DNA from: Flavobacterium silvisoli
GTDB taxonomy: Bacteria; Bacteroidota; Bacteroidia; Flavobacteriales; Flavobacteriaceae
DNA: 64,000 nt
Direction of reading: 5' to 3'
NCBI RefSeq assembly: GCF_004329815.1
Contig: NZ_SJPE01000001.1
Coordinates: forward strand, 124,001 to 188,000
The notes beneath the pieces were generated by a model, which ran no database searches, was not told the origin of the DNA, and saw only the letters and a program-made list of their open reading frames with translations. Of this stretch, positions 18,747 through 27,582 are shown in pieces. Numbering within the stretch: position 1 is the first letter of the stretch; each line of letters starts with the position of its first letter. The translations under genes and the position numbers were made by a program.

Positions 18747-20315
18747 ATGAAATCAAAAGAAAAATACCTGCCCCTGTTATTGTTCTCCTGCGTTGCTTTG
18801 GGAATCATCATTGGCGGCATGTTGAATTTCCCAACCCGAACCCTTTCTAAAAAAAGCGCCAGTAAAGCCAAAATAGAACGGTTGATAGATTTCATCAACG
18901 ACGAATATGTTGACAACATCAATTCCGATTCGATAGTCGATTTGACAGTGAGCAGCATATTGGCTAACCTCGACCCTCATTCAGTTTACATTCCGCCAAG
19001 CGAACAATCTTCAGAAGCCGAAATTATGAAAGGTGACTTTGTGGGGATTGGCGTAAATTTTTACATGTACAATGACACGGTTACCGTGGTCAATCCACTG
19101 AAAGGTGGCCCCGCAGAAAAAGCGGGCGTTCAGGCCGGAGACCGTATTTTATATGCCGACAAATCTAAACTATTTGGCCGAAAATTGCCAACCGACAGTT
19201 TGTACAACAAACTCAAAGGCGAAGAAGGTTCAACAGTAACACTGACCATTTTCAGAAAAAGCTCCAACAAAAAACTAACCCTTACCGTTGAGCGCGAAGT
19301 GGTTCCGATTAAAAGTGTCGACACTTATCTGATGCTCAATAAAAAAACGGGGTACATCCGCATCAATCGATTTGCCGAAAATACTTATGACGAGTTTTAT
19401 ACCGGATTGGAAGCCTTGAAAAAACAAGGAATGAACACTTTAGTCATTGATTTACGAGACAACGGTGGTGGTTATCTGGAGAAGGCAGTAGCCATTGCTG
19501 ACGAACTTCTGAAAGACAAAGAACTCATTGTTTTCACCAAAAATCGCAAAGGCAAAATCGATAAGACATACGCCACCAATGAAGGCATTTTTGAAACCGG
19601 AAGAGTTTTTGTTTTAATCGATGAAAACTCGGCATCAGCCAGCGAAATCTTGGCCGGAGCCATTCAGGATAATGACAGAGGAACCATCGTGGGTCGTCGT
19701 TCTTTCGGAAAAGGATTGGTGCAACGCGAAATGGATTTTGAAGATGGCTCGGCCGTAAGGTTGACGACTTCGCGATATTACACCCCAAGCGGACGTTCGA
19801 TACAAAAACCATATACTAAAGGCGAGAGCGAAGCGTACAGTCATGATTTTGAAAAACGTTTTGAAAGTGGAGAACTCTATGCTAAAGACAAAATAAAAGT
19901 CGCCGATTCGTTGAAGTTCAAAACCAAAAAAGGGCGCATCGTTTATGGCGGAGGGGGAATCGTTCCTGATATTTTCGTGCCGCTTGAAGTCAAAAAAGGG
20001 GAAGAAAGTTTGGCTTATATTTTAAATTCGGGTGTTGTCGGGCACTTTGTTTTCGAACAATTAGACAAAAACCGAAAAGCTTTTCAGGGAATGGATTTCA
20101 ATACTTTTCTAACCAAAATGCAAAACGAAACGGGCTACATTCAAAAGTTTGAAAGTTATCTGAAAGATGCCGGTTTAGAGATAAAATTAGAAAACAACAG
20201 AGTTTTGGTTAAAAAATACATCACTGCCGAATTTGCCCGTCAATTGTATGGCGAAAACAATTACTACCAAGTGATTTTGAAAGATGATGCTATGCTGAAA
20301 GCCGTGCTGAAGTAA
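18747..20315 (+). CDS. S41 family C-terminal processing peptidase (Tsp/CtpA-like)
   Basis: Periplasmic serine protease that trims or degrades proteins from the C-terminus. 522 residues: N-terminal signal anchor (LLLFSCVALGIIIGG), LDPHSVYIPPSE before the PDZ domain (about 90-175, GVQAGDRILYADKSKL), then the protease core. The Ser/Lys dyad is visible as S299 in SASASEILAG and K322 in SFGKGLVQ, with the RDNGGGYLEKAV strand in between. The C-terminal ~120 residues form an extra helical domain. Second gene after dCMP deaminase. Confidence 0.93.
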   Translation: MKSKEKYLPLLLFSCVALGIIIGGMLNFPTRTLSKKSASKAKIERLIDFINDEYVDNINSDSIVDLTVSSILANLDPHSVYIPPSEQSSEAEIMKGDFVGIGVNFYMYNDTVTVVNPLKGGPAEKAGVQAGDRILYADKSKLFGRKLPTDSLYNKLKGEEGSTVTLTIFRKSSNKKLTLTVEREVVPIKSVDTYLMLNKKTGYIRINRFAENTYDEFYTGLEALKKQGMNTLVIDLRDNGGGYLEKAVAIADELLKDKELIVFTKNRKGKIDKTYATNEGIFETGRVFVLIDENSASASEILAGAIQDNDRGTIVGRRSFGKGLVQREMDFEDGSAVRLTTSRYYTPSGRSIQKPYTKGESEAYSHDFEKRFESGELYAKDKIKVADSLKFKTKKGRIVYGGGGIVPDIFVPLEVKKGEESLAYILNSGVVGHFVFEQLDKNRKAFQGMDFNTFLTKMQNETGYIQKFESYLKDAGLEIKLENNRVLVKKYITAEFARQLYGENNYYQVILKDDAMLKAVLK

Positions 20316-20317
20316 TT

Positions 20318-20926
20318 TTATTTTCGAACACTGTCGTGCACTTGCACATGAACCCCGTTATTCCATAGCGTCAATATATCTGTAGCCACCGCAGCACCAC
20401 TACCGGCCGCTATTGCCAACTGGCTTCTCCAACCCGCTAACGTTCCGGTTACATAAATTCCTTCTGTAACTTTGTGGTCGTTGTTGCGCAGCTGAATACG
20501 GTTTTTCTCGGCTATAATTTTTTGATGTGGTATGACAAATTTTTCGAGACCTTCAATGGTAAAAGGATTTCCGGCTCCGATGGCCATAACCACTATTTTG
20601 GCTTGATGGATATTCTTATTGGTAGTTATCACAAAATTTCCGGCCTCGCCTTCAATCTTCATCATCTTCTCTTCCGGAATCTGTACAACATGTCCGTAAT
20701 TATCGGCCAACTGCTCTTTACTTTCCTCAAGCAATGCGGCACCGAGTTTCCCCGAAGTGATTCCGTAAGCATTGAAAAAGACTGCATCCTGTAATGAGGA
20801 TGCTTTTTGGTGGGTGATAATCCCTATTTTTTTATCTGCAGCAAAAGGTTTGTTTTGGGCTGAACCCAAAATCAAGGCACAAGACATGCCCGAAACTCCT
20901 CCGCCTATGATAAGGACATCAAACAT
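20318..20926 (-). CDS. short FAD-dependent oxidoreductase (thioredoxin-reductase-like, one nucleotide domain)
   Basis: 202 residues. The N-terminus MFDVLIIGGGVSGMSCALIL is a clean FAD-binding Rossmann motif, and GIYVTGTLAGWRSQLAIAAGSGAAVA near the C-terminus is the second FAD-contact motif. The usual thioredoxin reductase is ~310 residues; here the inserted NADPH domain with its CxxC is absent, so it is not a normal thioredoxin reductase. The electron donor is unknown. It follows the 65-residue membrane protein by 3 nt. The stop is 2 bp from the convergent S41 protease stop. Confidence 0.75.
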   Translation of the reverse strand: MFDVLIIGGGVSGMSCALILGSAQNKPFAADKKIGIITHQKASSLQDAVFFNAYGITSGKLGAALLEESKEQLADNYGHVVQIPEEKMMKIEGEAGNFVITTNKNIHQAKIVVMAIGAGNPFTIEGLEKFVIPHQKIIAEKNRIQLRNNDHKVTEGIYVTGTLAGWRSQLAIAAGSGAAVATDILTLWNNGVHVQVHDSVRK

Positions 20927-20929
20927 GAT

Positions 20930-21127
20930 TTAGTTTTTTAATTTGTCTTCGATTTTTTTTGACATTTTGAAAATCATCAGTATCAAAACGGCACAAAAAG
21001 AGGCAACAATACCAATGAGAGCAATCACACTGTTGCCTTCAAAAGGTTTGTCGAAATCAAGAAGAAAAATATTGACTATTATCAGAGCAACAGCAATAAA
21101 AAGAAGAATATTGGTAAAAATTTTCAT
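20930..21127 (-). CDS. small two-helix membrane protein
   Basis: 65 residues, not recognised. Two hydrophobic helices (about 6-24 and 35-52: ILLFIAVALIIVNIFLL and VIALIGIVASFCAVLILMI) joined by an acidic loop DFDKPFEGNS, then a basic tail KMSKKIEDKLKN that would face the cytoplasm. Overlap-free and 3 nt before the FAD gene; a promoter-like pair upstream supports expression. Confidence 0.65.
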   Translation of the reverse strand: MKIFTNILLFIAVALIIVNIFLLDFDKPFEGNSVIALIGIVASFCAVLILMIFKMSKKIEDKLKN

Positions 21128-21144
21128 GTACTTCGTTTAGGTGA

Positions 21145-21174
21145 CAAAAATACTAAAATATGCTGTTACGCAAA
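21145..21174 (-). promoter_or_regulatory. candidate promoter for the small membrane protein-FAD pair
   Basis: Minus-strand TTTG (21174-21171), 18-nt spacer, TATTTTTG (21152-21145), about 18 nt before the start. The -33 box lies inside the 3' end of marC. Confidence 0.45.
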
Positions 21175-21741
21175 AAGTCCTTTAACATTAGCGGCAAATA
21201 ATTTAACAGCAATTGCCAAAAGTACTATACCAAATACCTTTCGGATAATACTCAGACCGTTTTCTCCAAGCATTTTTTCAATTTTAGAGGACGATTTCAA
21301 TACGATGTAAACCAAAATAATATTTAAAAATATCGCTACAATAATATTAACCGTTTGAAATTGGGAACGTAACGACAGTAAGGTTGTCATGGTTCCGGCC
21401 CCGGCAATTAGGGGAAATGCAATGGGAACAATTGAAGCCGAAGACGCCTTTTCATCTTTGTATAAACGTATACCGAGTATCATTTCTAACGCTAAAAAAA
21501 ACAACACAAACGAACCGGCAACAGCAAACGAGTTGGTGTCTATACCGATTAACTTGAGGATTTCTTCCCCTACAAAAAGAAAAGCAATCATGATTCCGGC
21601 AGAAACCAACGAAGCTTTTTCCGACTGGATGTGGCCAAACTTGGCTCTCAAATCAATAATCACCGGAATACTCCCAACTATGTCTATCACGGCAAAAAGA
21701 ACCATGGTAGCCGTGGCAATTTCTCTAAAATCTATACTCAT
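21166..21741 (-). CDS. MarC family integral membrane protein
   Basis: 191 residues with about six membrane helices. Family features are FAVIDIVGSIPVIIDL in the first helix, the FLVGEEILKLIGID-like loop, and IVPIAFPLIAGAGTMTTLLSL, which is highly characteristic of MarC/YchE. Despite the name the family is not shown to give multidrug resistance; the role is unknown. Confidence 0.9.
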   Translation of the reverse strand: MSIDFREIATATMVLFAVIDIVGSIPVIIDLRAKFGHIQSEKASLVSAGIMIAFLFVGEEILKLIGIDTNSFAVAGSFVLFFLALEMILGIRLYKDEKASSASIVPIAFPLIAGAGTMTTLLSLRSQFQTVNIIVAIFLNIILVYIVLKSSSKIEKMLGENGLSIIRKVFGIVLLAIAVKLFAANVKGLFA

Positions 21742-21756
21742 ACCTTAAATTTTTTA

Positions 21757-21788
21757 CAAAATTAGGTTTTTAAAACGTCATAAGTCAA
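21757..21788 (-). promoter_or_regulatory. candidate promoter of marC-family gene
   Basis: Minus-strand TTG (21788-21786), 21-nt spacer, TAATTTTG (21764-21757), about 16 nt before the start. Confidence 0.4.
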
Positions 21789-21826
21789 TTAACCCAAATT
21801 GATTTTTACCTTTGCGGTGAAAATAA

Positions 21827-21854
21827 AAATCCTAAATCGCAAATCCTAAACCCT
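21827..21854 (+). repeat. 7-bp degenerate tandem repeat before DUF3109 gene
   Basis: Four consecutive heptamers AAATCCT, AAATCGC, AAATCCT, AAACCCT, ending 10 nt before the ATG at 21865. A TACCTTTG -7-like box sits just upstream at 21807-21814, so the array would be in the transcript leader. Confidence 0.6.
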
Positions 21855-21864
21855 ATAATCATTC

Positions 21865-22437
21865 ATGTTTCAATTAGGCAAAACCATAGTATCCGAAGAT
21901 ATTCTTGAAAAAGATTTTGTGTGCAACCTTTCAGCCTGCCACGGAGCTTGTTGTGTTGACGGAGATGCCGGAGCCCCTCTGACTCAGGAAGAAACCAAAA
22001 TACTGGAAGAAATCTATCCGAAAGTAAAACCGTTTCTGCGCCCCGAAGGTATTGAAGCCATTGAAAAACTGGGCACTTGGGTGGTTGGAACCGACCAGGA
22101 TTTAGAAACACCGCTAATTGACAATAAGGATTGTGCTTATGTTATTTTTGACGGAAAAACAGCGCTTTGCGGAATTGAACAAGCCTACAACCAAGGGATT
22201 ATAAACTGGAAAAAACCGGTTTCTTGCCATTTGTACCCTATTCGCGTGAAAGATTTCAGCGAATTTTCGGCGGTAAATTATGACCGTTGGGACATTTGCA
22301 ATCCGGCATGTACTCTGGGAAAAGAGTTGGAAGTGCCAGTGTATAAATTTGTAAAAGAAGCTTTGATTCGAAAATTCGGCCAGGATTGGTACACTGAATT
22401 AGAAAAGGTAGCCGAAGATTTAAAAAACGGAAAATAA
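21865..22437 (+). CDS. DUF3109 family cysteine-rich protein
   Basis: 190 residues, cytosolic. Conserved Cys clusters suggest metal or Fe-S binding: [19 protein letters not shown] near residues 18-36, then C-A-Y-V and [15 protein letters not shown], and DICNPAC. This matches the DUF3109 family, related to the YkgJ-type zinc/iron-chelating cluster. No defined function. Monocistronic, ending at a strong bidirectional terminator. Confidence 0.85.
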   Translation: MFQLGKTIVSEDILEKDFVCNLSACHGACCVDGDAGAPLTQEETKILEEIYPKVKPFLRPEGIEAIEKLGTWVVGTDQDLETPLIDNKDCAYVIFDGKTALCGIEQAYNQGIINWKKPVSCHLYPIRVKDFSEFSAVNYDRWDICNPACTLGKELEVPVYKFVKEALIRKFGQDWYTELEKVAEDLKNGK

Positions 22438-22472
22438 AAAAAGCCGTCCGGTAAAAACGAGACGGCTTTTTT
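22436..22472. terminator. bidirectional terminator between DUF3109 gene and tRNA-Ala
   Basis: Stem AAAAAAGCCGTC / GACGGCTTTTTT with a 12-nt loop; T-runs on both strands. It begins at the DUF3109 stop and reaches the 3' end of the minus-strand tRNA. Confidence 0.8.
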
Positions 22473-22473
22473 G

Positions 22474-22547
22474 TGGAGAAGATGGGGCTCGAACCCACGA
22501 CCTTTTGGCTGCCAGCCAAACGCTCTAGCCAACTGAGCTACATCCCC
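22474..22547 (-). tRNA. tRNA-Ala (anticodon GGC)
   Basis: 74 nt on the minus strand, starting GGGGATGTAGCTCAGTTGG. D-arm GCTC/GAGC, anticodon stem TTTGG/CCAAA with loop CTGGCAG (anticodon GGC), T-arm loop TTCGAGC. The acceptor stem has the G3-U70 pair that marks alanine tRNAs, discriminator A, CCA not encoded. The acceptor shows a U6-U67 mismatch. It reads GCC and GCU codons. Confidence 0.93.
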
Positions 22548-22674
22548 AAAATTGAGTGAGCAAATATATCATTTTATAAAAACAAAAAACAATTCTAAAG
22601 CCAACTTTTTTTATTTTTATTAAAAATTTATATCAATGTCCCACGATTACAACTGATTTCAATTCATAAATATC

Positions 22675-22848
22675 ATGAAACTCATCCTCCTCATCCAACA
22701 AGTAGACATTAACGAAAAAATCAAACATGCCCCGGATAACAGCTACCTCATCGGGGTTTGGATTGGAAACATCCTCCCGTTTGCAGTTATTGTGGGAGCC
22801 GCTTGGTGGATGTATGCACGCGCCAAAAAAAGACAAAACGAAGAGTAG
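22675..22848 (+). CDS. 57-residue small membrane protein
   Basis: ORF MKLILLIQQVDINEKIKHAP... of 57 codons, with one hydrophobic helix (about 25-47, ending GAAWWMYARAKK) and a basic tail KKRQNEE, so a single-pass protein with its C-terminus likely cytoplasmic. The stop lies 38 bp before the queD start. Codon use (ATC, GTT, GGG mix) and the intact helix suggest a real gene, but I do not recognise a family and no upstream promoter is obvious. Confidence 0.5.
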   Translation: MKLILLIQQVDINEKIKHAPDNSYLIGVWIGNILPFAVIVGAAWWMYARAKKRQNEE

Positions 22849-22859
22849 TTATATTTTAC

Positions 22860-22867
22860 TAAATTTG
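22860..22867 (+). promoter_or_regulatory. possible -7 box for queD-lpxH
   Basis: TAAATTTG, 19 nt before the queD ATG. No clear -33 TTTG at the proper distance. Confidence 0.3.
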
Positions 22868-22886
22868 CAGGGCAAAAACACCTACT

Positions 22887-23339
22887 ATGAGCAACATCAG
22901 AATCACCAAGCAATTTTCTTTCGAAACCGGGCATGCTCTTTACGGCTATGACGGCAAGTGTAAAAATGTACACGGGCACAGTTACAAGCTTTCGGTAACG
23001 GTAATCGGGCAACCCATAACGGATACTGAGAACGTAAAATTCGGGATGGTAATCGATTTTTCAGATTTGAAGAAAATTGTAAAAGAGGAGATTGTTGACT
23101 TGTTTGACCATGCTACGGTTTTTAATAAAAACACGCCTCACGTTGAGTTAGCCAACGAATTAAAATCGCGCGGGCATCACGTTATTTTGGTTGATTATCA
23201 GCCCACCAGCGAAAATATGGTTACTGATTTTGCCCAAAAAATAAAAAACCGTTTGCCCGACAACATTCAGTTGCATTCTTTAAAACTACAGGAAACAGAC
23301 ACGTCTTTTGCCGAATGGTACGCTTCTGATAATGCATAA
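22887..23339 (+). CDS. queD: 6-pyruvoyl tetrahydropterin synthase / QueD family (6-carboxytetrahydropterin synthase)
   Basis: 150 residues. Converts dihydroneopterin triphosphate to 6-carboxytetrahydropterin in queuosine/deazapurine synthesis. Zinc-binding histidines are seen in FETGHALYG and NVHGHSYKL, the catalytic region is DLFDHATVFNKNTPH, and PTSENM near the end binds the pterin. The bacterial QueD role is inferred; some family members make other pterins. lpxH-like gene follows after 12 nt. Confidence 0.85.
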   Translation: MSNIRITKQFSFETGHALYGYDGKCKNVHGHSYKLSVTVIGQPITDTENVKFGMVIDFSDLKKIVKEEIVDLFDHATVFNKNTPHVELANELKSRGHHVILVDYQPTSENMVTDFAQKIKNRLPDNIQLHSLKLQETDTSFAEWYASDNA

Positions 23340-23351
23340 CTCTCCCTTTTG

Positions 23352-24104
23352 ATGACTATAACTCCCCACAAGAAAATATACTTTGCTTCCGACCAGCACT
23401 TTGGTGCACCAACACCCGAGGCCAGTTTTCCGCGTGAACAAAAGTTCGTTGCCTGGCTCGACGAGGTGAAAAAAGATGCCGAATGCATTTTTCTTTTGGG
23501 TGATTTATTTGATTTTTGGTTCGAATATAAAACTGTTGTTCCAAAAGGTTTTATAAGAGTGCTGGGCAAATTGGCCGAAATTCGTGACAGTGGAATTCCG
23601 ATTTATTTTTTTGTGGGGAATCACGATTTATGGATGCACGATTATTTTCAGAAAGAATTGAACATCCCGGTGTATCACGACAATCAGGAATACGAATTTA
23701 ACGGCAAAGCGTTTTTAATTGGTCACGGCGACGGCAAAGGGCCGGGAGACAAAGGTTATAAACGGATGAAAAAAGTATTTACCAATCCGTTTTCTAAATG
23801 GCTGTACCGATGGTTGCATCCTGATATTGGTATGAAGCTGGCACAATACTTATCGGTAAAAAACAAACTGATTTCGGGCGAGGCTGATGTTAAGTTCTTA
23901 GGCGAAGACAACGAATGGCTGGTGCAATACTCAAAACGAAAACTCGAAACCAAACACTATGATTATCTGGTCTTTGGTCATCGGCACCTTCCTATGATAA
24001 TCAAAGTGGGAGAAAATGCTCAATACGTAAACTTAGGCGACTGGATTGGTTATTTTACCTATGGCGTTTTTGACGGAGAACAATTTGAATTGAAAGAATA
24101 TTAA
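23352..24104 (+). CDS. lpxH: UDP-2,3-diacylglucosamine diphosphatase (LpxH-like metallophosphatase)
   Basis: Peripheral inner-membrane enzyme that makes lipid X in lipid A synthesis. Start taken as the ATG at 23352 (a TTG precedes it directly); 250 residues. Metallophosphatase motifs run in order: ASDQHFG, LLGDLFDFWFEY, FVGNHDLWM, LIGHGDGKGPGDKGYKRMKK and VFGHRHLP. The His/Asp/Asn set is complete and the length fits the LpxH family. In Bacteroidetes this subgroup is commonly annotated as UDP-2,3-diacylglucosamine diphosphatase; orthology to E. coli LpxH is inferred. Confidence 0.85.
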   Translation: MTITPHKKIYFASDQHFGAPTPEASFPREQKFVAWLDEVKKDAECIFLLGDLFDFWFEYKTVVPKGFIRVLGKLAEIRDSGIPIYFFVGNHDLWMHDYFQKELNIPVYHDNQEYEFNGKAFLIGHGDGKGPGDKGYKRMKKVFTNPFSKWLYRWLHPDIGMKLAQYLSVKNKLISGEADVKFLGEDNEWLVQYSKRKLETKHYDYLVFGHRHLPMIIKVGENAQYVNLGDWIGYFTYGVFDGEQFELKEY

Positions 24105-25793
24105 TTATTTCAAATCTTTCAATCGGAGTTGAATGCTGACATTCCCGTTGAACTCATTTTCATCTATGCAGTAAACCGCATCAAAAGGAGCTTGGTTTTT
24201 TACCCGTTCTAATTTATTTCCCAATCCGAAACCTATAGCCCCAAATCCATCCGAGCCATTTTGTTTGACAAACAATTTTAAATGGTCTTCCTCTATCCCA
24301 ATTCCTTTGGCATAACCGGTATCTTTCATGCCTTTAGTCATGAATACGGGAGTCATATTTTGAGGTCCGAAAGGTTCAAACTGGTTCAGAATGCGAAGCA
24401 ATTTTTCGTTGATATCGGTTAGGTTTATTTCGGCATCAACAGAAACTTCAGGTGTGAGTAAATCGGGATGAATGGTCTCCTGAACCACTCTTTCAAATGC
24501 CTCTTTGAAAGCCGCATAATTCTCCTCTTTAAGCGTCATACCGGCAGCATACATGTGTCCGCCAAATTGTTCGAGGTGTTCGGCACAAGCTTCTAGGGCA
24601 TTGTAAATATCAAAATCTTTCACCGATCTTGCTGAAGCCGCCAACTTATCACCGCTTTTGGTAAAAACTATGGTTGGACGGTAAAAGGTTTCTGTCAGTC
24701 GGGAGGCTACGATACCTATAACCCCTTTATGCCAATTTTCATTGTAAACAACCGTAGTGAAGTTTTGGGTTTCCTTATTTTCGTGAATTTGCGAAAGCGC
24801 CTCAGTAGTAATTTGCTTGTCTAAATCTTTGCGGTCACTGTTGTATTTTTCAATCTCGCAAGCAAATTGTTCGGCTTGATCCAAATCGTATTCTGTCAGC
24901 AACGCAACAGCCTCGTTTCCGTGTTTAATTCGTCCGGCAGCATTGATTCTCGGTGCAATAATAAAGACAACATCGGTAATGGTAAGTGCTTTTTTCTTTA
25001 CATTTTGAATCAAAGCTTTGATACCGGGACGCGGTGCCGAATTGATTACTGCTAACCCAAATTTGGCCAAAATGCGGTTTTCTCCGGTCATGGGAACAAT
25101 GTCTGCTGCTATGGCTGTAGCCACTAAATCGAGGTAAATTTGCAAATCGGCCAAGGTTTGGTTTCGATTTTTAGCTAAAGCCTGTACCAATTTAAATCCA
25201 ACCCCACACCCACACAATTCGTCGTAAGGATAGGTGCAGTCTTCTCTTTTGGGATCGAGTACCGCAACTGCTTCGGGCAACATATCTCCCGGTCGGTGAT
25301 GATCACAAATGATAAAATCGATGTTTCTTTCGTTGGCATAAGCAACATGGTCAACCGATTTGATTCCGCAATCCAGCGCAATAATTAACGTGAATTCATT
25401 GTCTTCGGCAAAATCAATACCTTTATAGGAGATACCATACCCTTCGTCATAACGATCGGGGATATAAGTGGCCACATTAGGGTAAAAACTTCTCAGATAA
25501 CTTGACACCAAAGAAACCGCTGTGGTTCCATCAACATCATAATCACCAAAAACCAATATATTTTCGTTGTTTTCTATAGCGGTTTCAATCCGACTCACAG
25601 CCTTATCCATGTCTTTCATCAGATAAGGATCATGCAAATCCTCCAAACTCGGTCGGAAAAATTGGCGCGCCTGTTCAAACGTTGCTATGTCGCGTTGCAG
25701 TAAAAGTGTAGCTATGAGTTCACTTACCTTTAACTCGGTTGCCAAGGCTTTTACTTTTTCAGAATCGGGTTTGGGTTTTTGGGTCCAGCGCAT
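24105..25793 (-). CDS. recJ: single-stranded-DNA-specific exonuclease RecJ
   Basis: 5'-3' exonuclease used in recombination and mismatch repair. 562 residues. DHH phosphoesterase motifs: VFGDYDVDGTTAVSL (motif I), ALDCGIKSVDH, ICDHHRPGD (the DHH triplet), then the DHHA1 domain with FGGHMYAAGMTL, and a C-terminal OB-like part. The stop directly abuts the lpxH stop (convergent). The start codon is preceded by a 7-bp repeat array. Confidence 0.95.
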   Translation of the reverse strand: MRWTQKPKPDSEKVKALATELKVSELIATLLLQRDIATFEQARQFFRPSLEDLHDPYLMKDMDKAVSRIETAIENNENILVFGDYDVDGTTAVSLVSSYLRSFYPNVATYIPDRYDEGYGISYKGIDFAEDNEFTLIIALDCGIKSVDHVAYANERNIDFIICDHHRPGDMLPEAVAVLDPKREDCTYPYDELCGCGVGFKLVQALAKNRNQTLADLQIYLDLVATAIAADIVPMTGENRILAKFGLAVINSAPRPGIKALIQNVKKKALTITDVVFIIAPRINAAGRIKHGNEAVALLTEYDLDQAEQFACEIEKYNSDRKDLDKQITTEALSQIHENKETQNFTTVVYNENWHKGVIGIVASRLTETFYRPTIVFTKSGDKLAASARSVKDFDIYNALEACAEHLEQFGGHMYAAGMTLKEENYAAFKEAFERVVQETIHPDLLTPEVSVDAEINLTDINEKLLRILNQFEPFGPQNMTPVFMTKGMKDTGYAKGIGIEEDHLKLFVKQNGSDGFGAIGFGLGNKLERVKNQAPFDAVYCIDENEFNGNVSIQLRLKDLK

Positions 25794-25797
25794 ACTT

Positions 25798-25832
25798 AAT
25801 TACGAATTGAGAATTATAAATTACAAATACTA
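25798..25832 (-). repeat. 7-bp degenerate tandem repeat before recJ
   Basis: Read on the coding strand toward the start: TAGTATT, TGTAATT, TATAATT, CTCAATT, CGTAATT, ending 4 nt before the recJ ATG. The last unit CGTAATT is the same heptamer found before recO at 63062. Confidence 0.6.
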
Positions 25833-25872
25833 AAAGTAAGAAAAATATTTTAAAAACAACTCTTTCCTTCCT

Positions 25873-25905
25873 TTTGAAAAACTGACTTTATATTTATTAC
25901 TTTTG
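25873..25905 (+). promoter_or_regulatory. candidate promoter of ade
   Basis: TTTG (25873-25876), 21-nt spacer, TACTTTTG (25898-25905), about 20 nt before the ATG. Confidence 0.5.
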
Positions 25906-25925
25906 GGGTATAAAAGTACTGTAAA

Positions 25926-27548
25926 ATGCAAATTCAAGGACAGATTGTAGATATCGAAAATAAACGAATTTATTCGGGAGAAATTACCGTGGTCAATGGC
26001 AAGATAGTTTCCGTTATTGAAAAACATCACGAGGTAAAAACCTACATCCTACCCGGATTCATTGACGCCCACATTCATATTGAAAGCTCGATGCTGGTGC
26101 CTTCCGAATTTGCCAAGATTGCTGTACTGCACGGAACAGTAGCAACTATTTCAGACCCACATGAAATTGCCAACGTTTTGGGAAAAGAAGGCGTGCACTA
26201 CATGATTGATAACGGTAAAAAAGTGCCTCTGAAGTTTCATTTTGGCGCTCCGTCCTGTGTGCCGGCTACCTTTTTTGAAACGGCCGGAGCTGTAATCGAT
26301 TCAGAACAAATCAAAGAATTAATGGCTTTGCCTGATATTTATTATTTATCCGAAATGATGAACTATCCCGGCGTTTTGTTTGACGATGAAGAAGTGATGA
26401 AAAAAATTGCCTGGGCCAAACATTTCGGTAAACCGGTTGACGGTCACGCTCCGGGATTACGCGGAGAACCTGTAAAAAAATACATCTCAGCCGGAATTTC
26501 TACCGATCACGAATGTTTTACGTATGAGGAAGCCGCTGAAAAATTATCACTTGGCATGAAGGTCATCATTCGCGAAGGCAGCGCCGCCAAAAACTTTGAA
26601 GCTCTGATTGACTTACTTCCGAACCATTATAATAATATGATGTTTTGCTCGGATGACAAACATCCTGATGATTTGATTTTGGGTCACATCAACCAACTTT
26701 GTGCCCGCGCGGTTGCTAAAGGTATTGATGTTTTTAAAGTATTGCAATCGGCGTGTGTCAATCCGGTGCATCATTACAAAATGGATGTGGGATTACTCAG
26801 AGAAAACGATGACGCTGATTTTATAGTAGTAGAAGATTTGGTAAACTTCAAAGTAAAACAAACCTACATCAACGGAGAATTAGTAGCCGAAAACGGCAAG
26901 TCGTTTGTGAAACACGTCGCTTTTGAAACGCCTAACAATTTCAATACTTCTGCTAAAAAGGTGAGCAATTTTGAGGTTCCGAGTTCCGCCAAAACAATTC
27001 GCGTTATTGAAGCTTTGGAAGGCCAATTGATTACCAATGAAATTCACCATGCGTCATTACTACAAAACGGGAAATTGGTTTCCGATGTTGAAAATGACAT
27101 TTTAAAAATGGCTGTCGTGAACCGCTATGCCAATACCCCGCCGGCAGTAGCTTTTATCAAAAATTTTGGTTTAAAAAAAGGAGCCATTGCCAGTTCAGTA
27201 GCGCACGACTGTCATAATATTGTTGTGGTAGGAACTTCGGATGAAGAAATTTGCCATGCGGTGAATCTGTTAATCCAAAACACCGGTGGAATTTGTGCAG
27301 TGAATGGCGAGGTTCAAAAATCACTGGCACTACCTGTAGCGGGTATCATGAGCGATAAAAACGGTTGGGAAGCCGGGCGTTTGTATCAGGAAATTGACGC
27401 AATGGCTAAATCATTAGGCAGTACGTTGAAAGCTCCGTTCATGACACTTTCCTTCATGGCATTGTTGGTTATTCCTGATTTGAAATTATCAGACAAAGGA
27501 TTATTCAGCGGCAACAGCTTCTCGTTTGTAGATTTGGAAGTTAAGTAG
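25926..27548 (+). CDS. ade: adenine deaminase
   Basis: Amidohydrolase converting adenine to hypoxanthine with release of ammonia, in purine salvage. 540 residues. Metal ligands: [16 protein letters not shown] (HxH), the [10 protein letters not shown] stretch, DGHAPGL, and [13 protein letters not shown]-terminal conserved stretches include [15 protein letters not shown] and [23 protein letters not shown], typical of bacterial Ade. Start ATG at 25926 has good promoter spacing. Confidence 0.93.
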   Translation: MQIQGQIVDIENKRIYSGEITVVNGKIVSVIEKHHEVKTYILPGFIDAHIHIESSMLVPSEFAKIAVLHGTVATISDPHEIANVLGKEGVHYMIDNGKKVPLKFHFGAPSCVPATFFETAGAVIDSEQIKELMALPDIYYLSEMMNYPGVLFDDEEVMKKIAWAKHFGKPVDGHAPGLRGEPVKKYISAGISTDHECFTYEEAAEKLSLGMKVIIREGSAAKNFEALIDLLPNHYNNMMFCSDDKHPDDLILGHINQLCARAVAKGIDVFKVLQSACVNPVHHYKMDVGLLRENDDADFIVVEDLVNFKVKQTYINGELVAENGKSFVKHVAFETPNNFNTSAKKVSNFEVPSSAKTIRVIEALEGQLITNEIHHASLLQNGKLVSDVENDILKMAVVNRYANTPPAVAFIKNFGLKKGAIASSVAHDCHNIVVVGTSDEEICHAVNLLIQNTGGICAVNGEVQKSLALPVAGIMSDKNGWEAGRLYQEIDAMAKSLGSTLKAPFMTLSFMALLVIPDLKLSDKGLFSGNSFSFVDLEVK

Positions 27549-27582
27549 AAGAAAGACGCTTTGCTGCAACAGAAAAATAATT

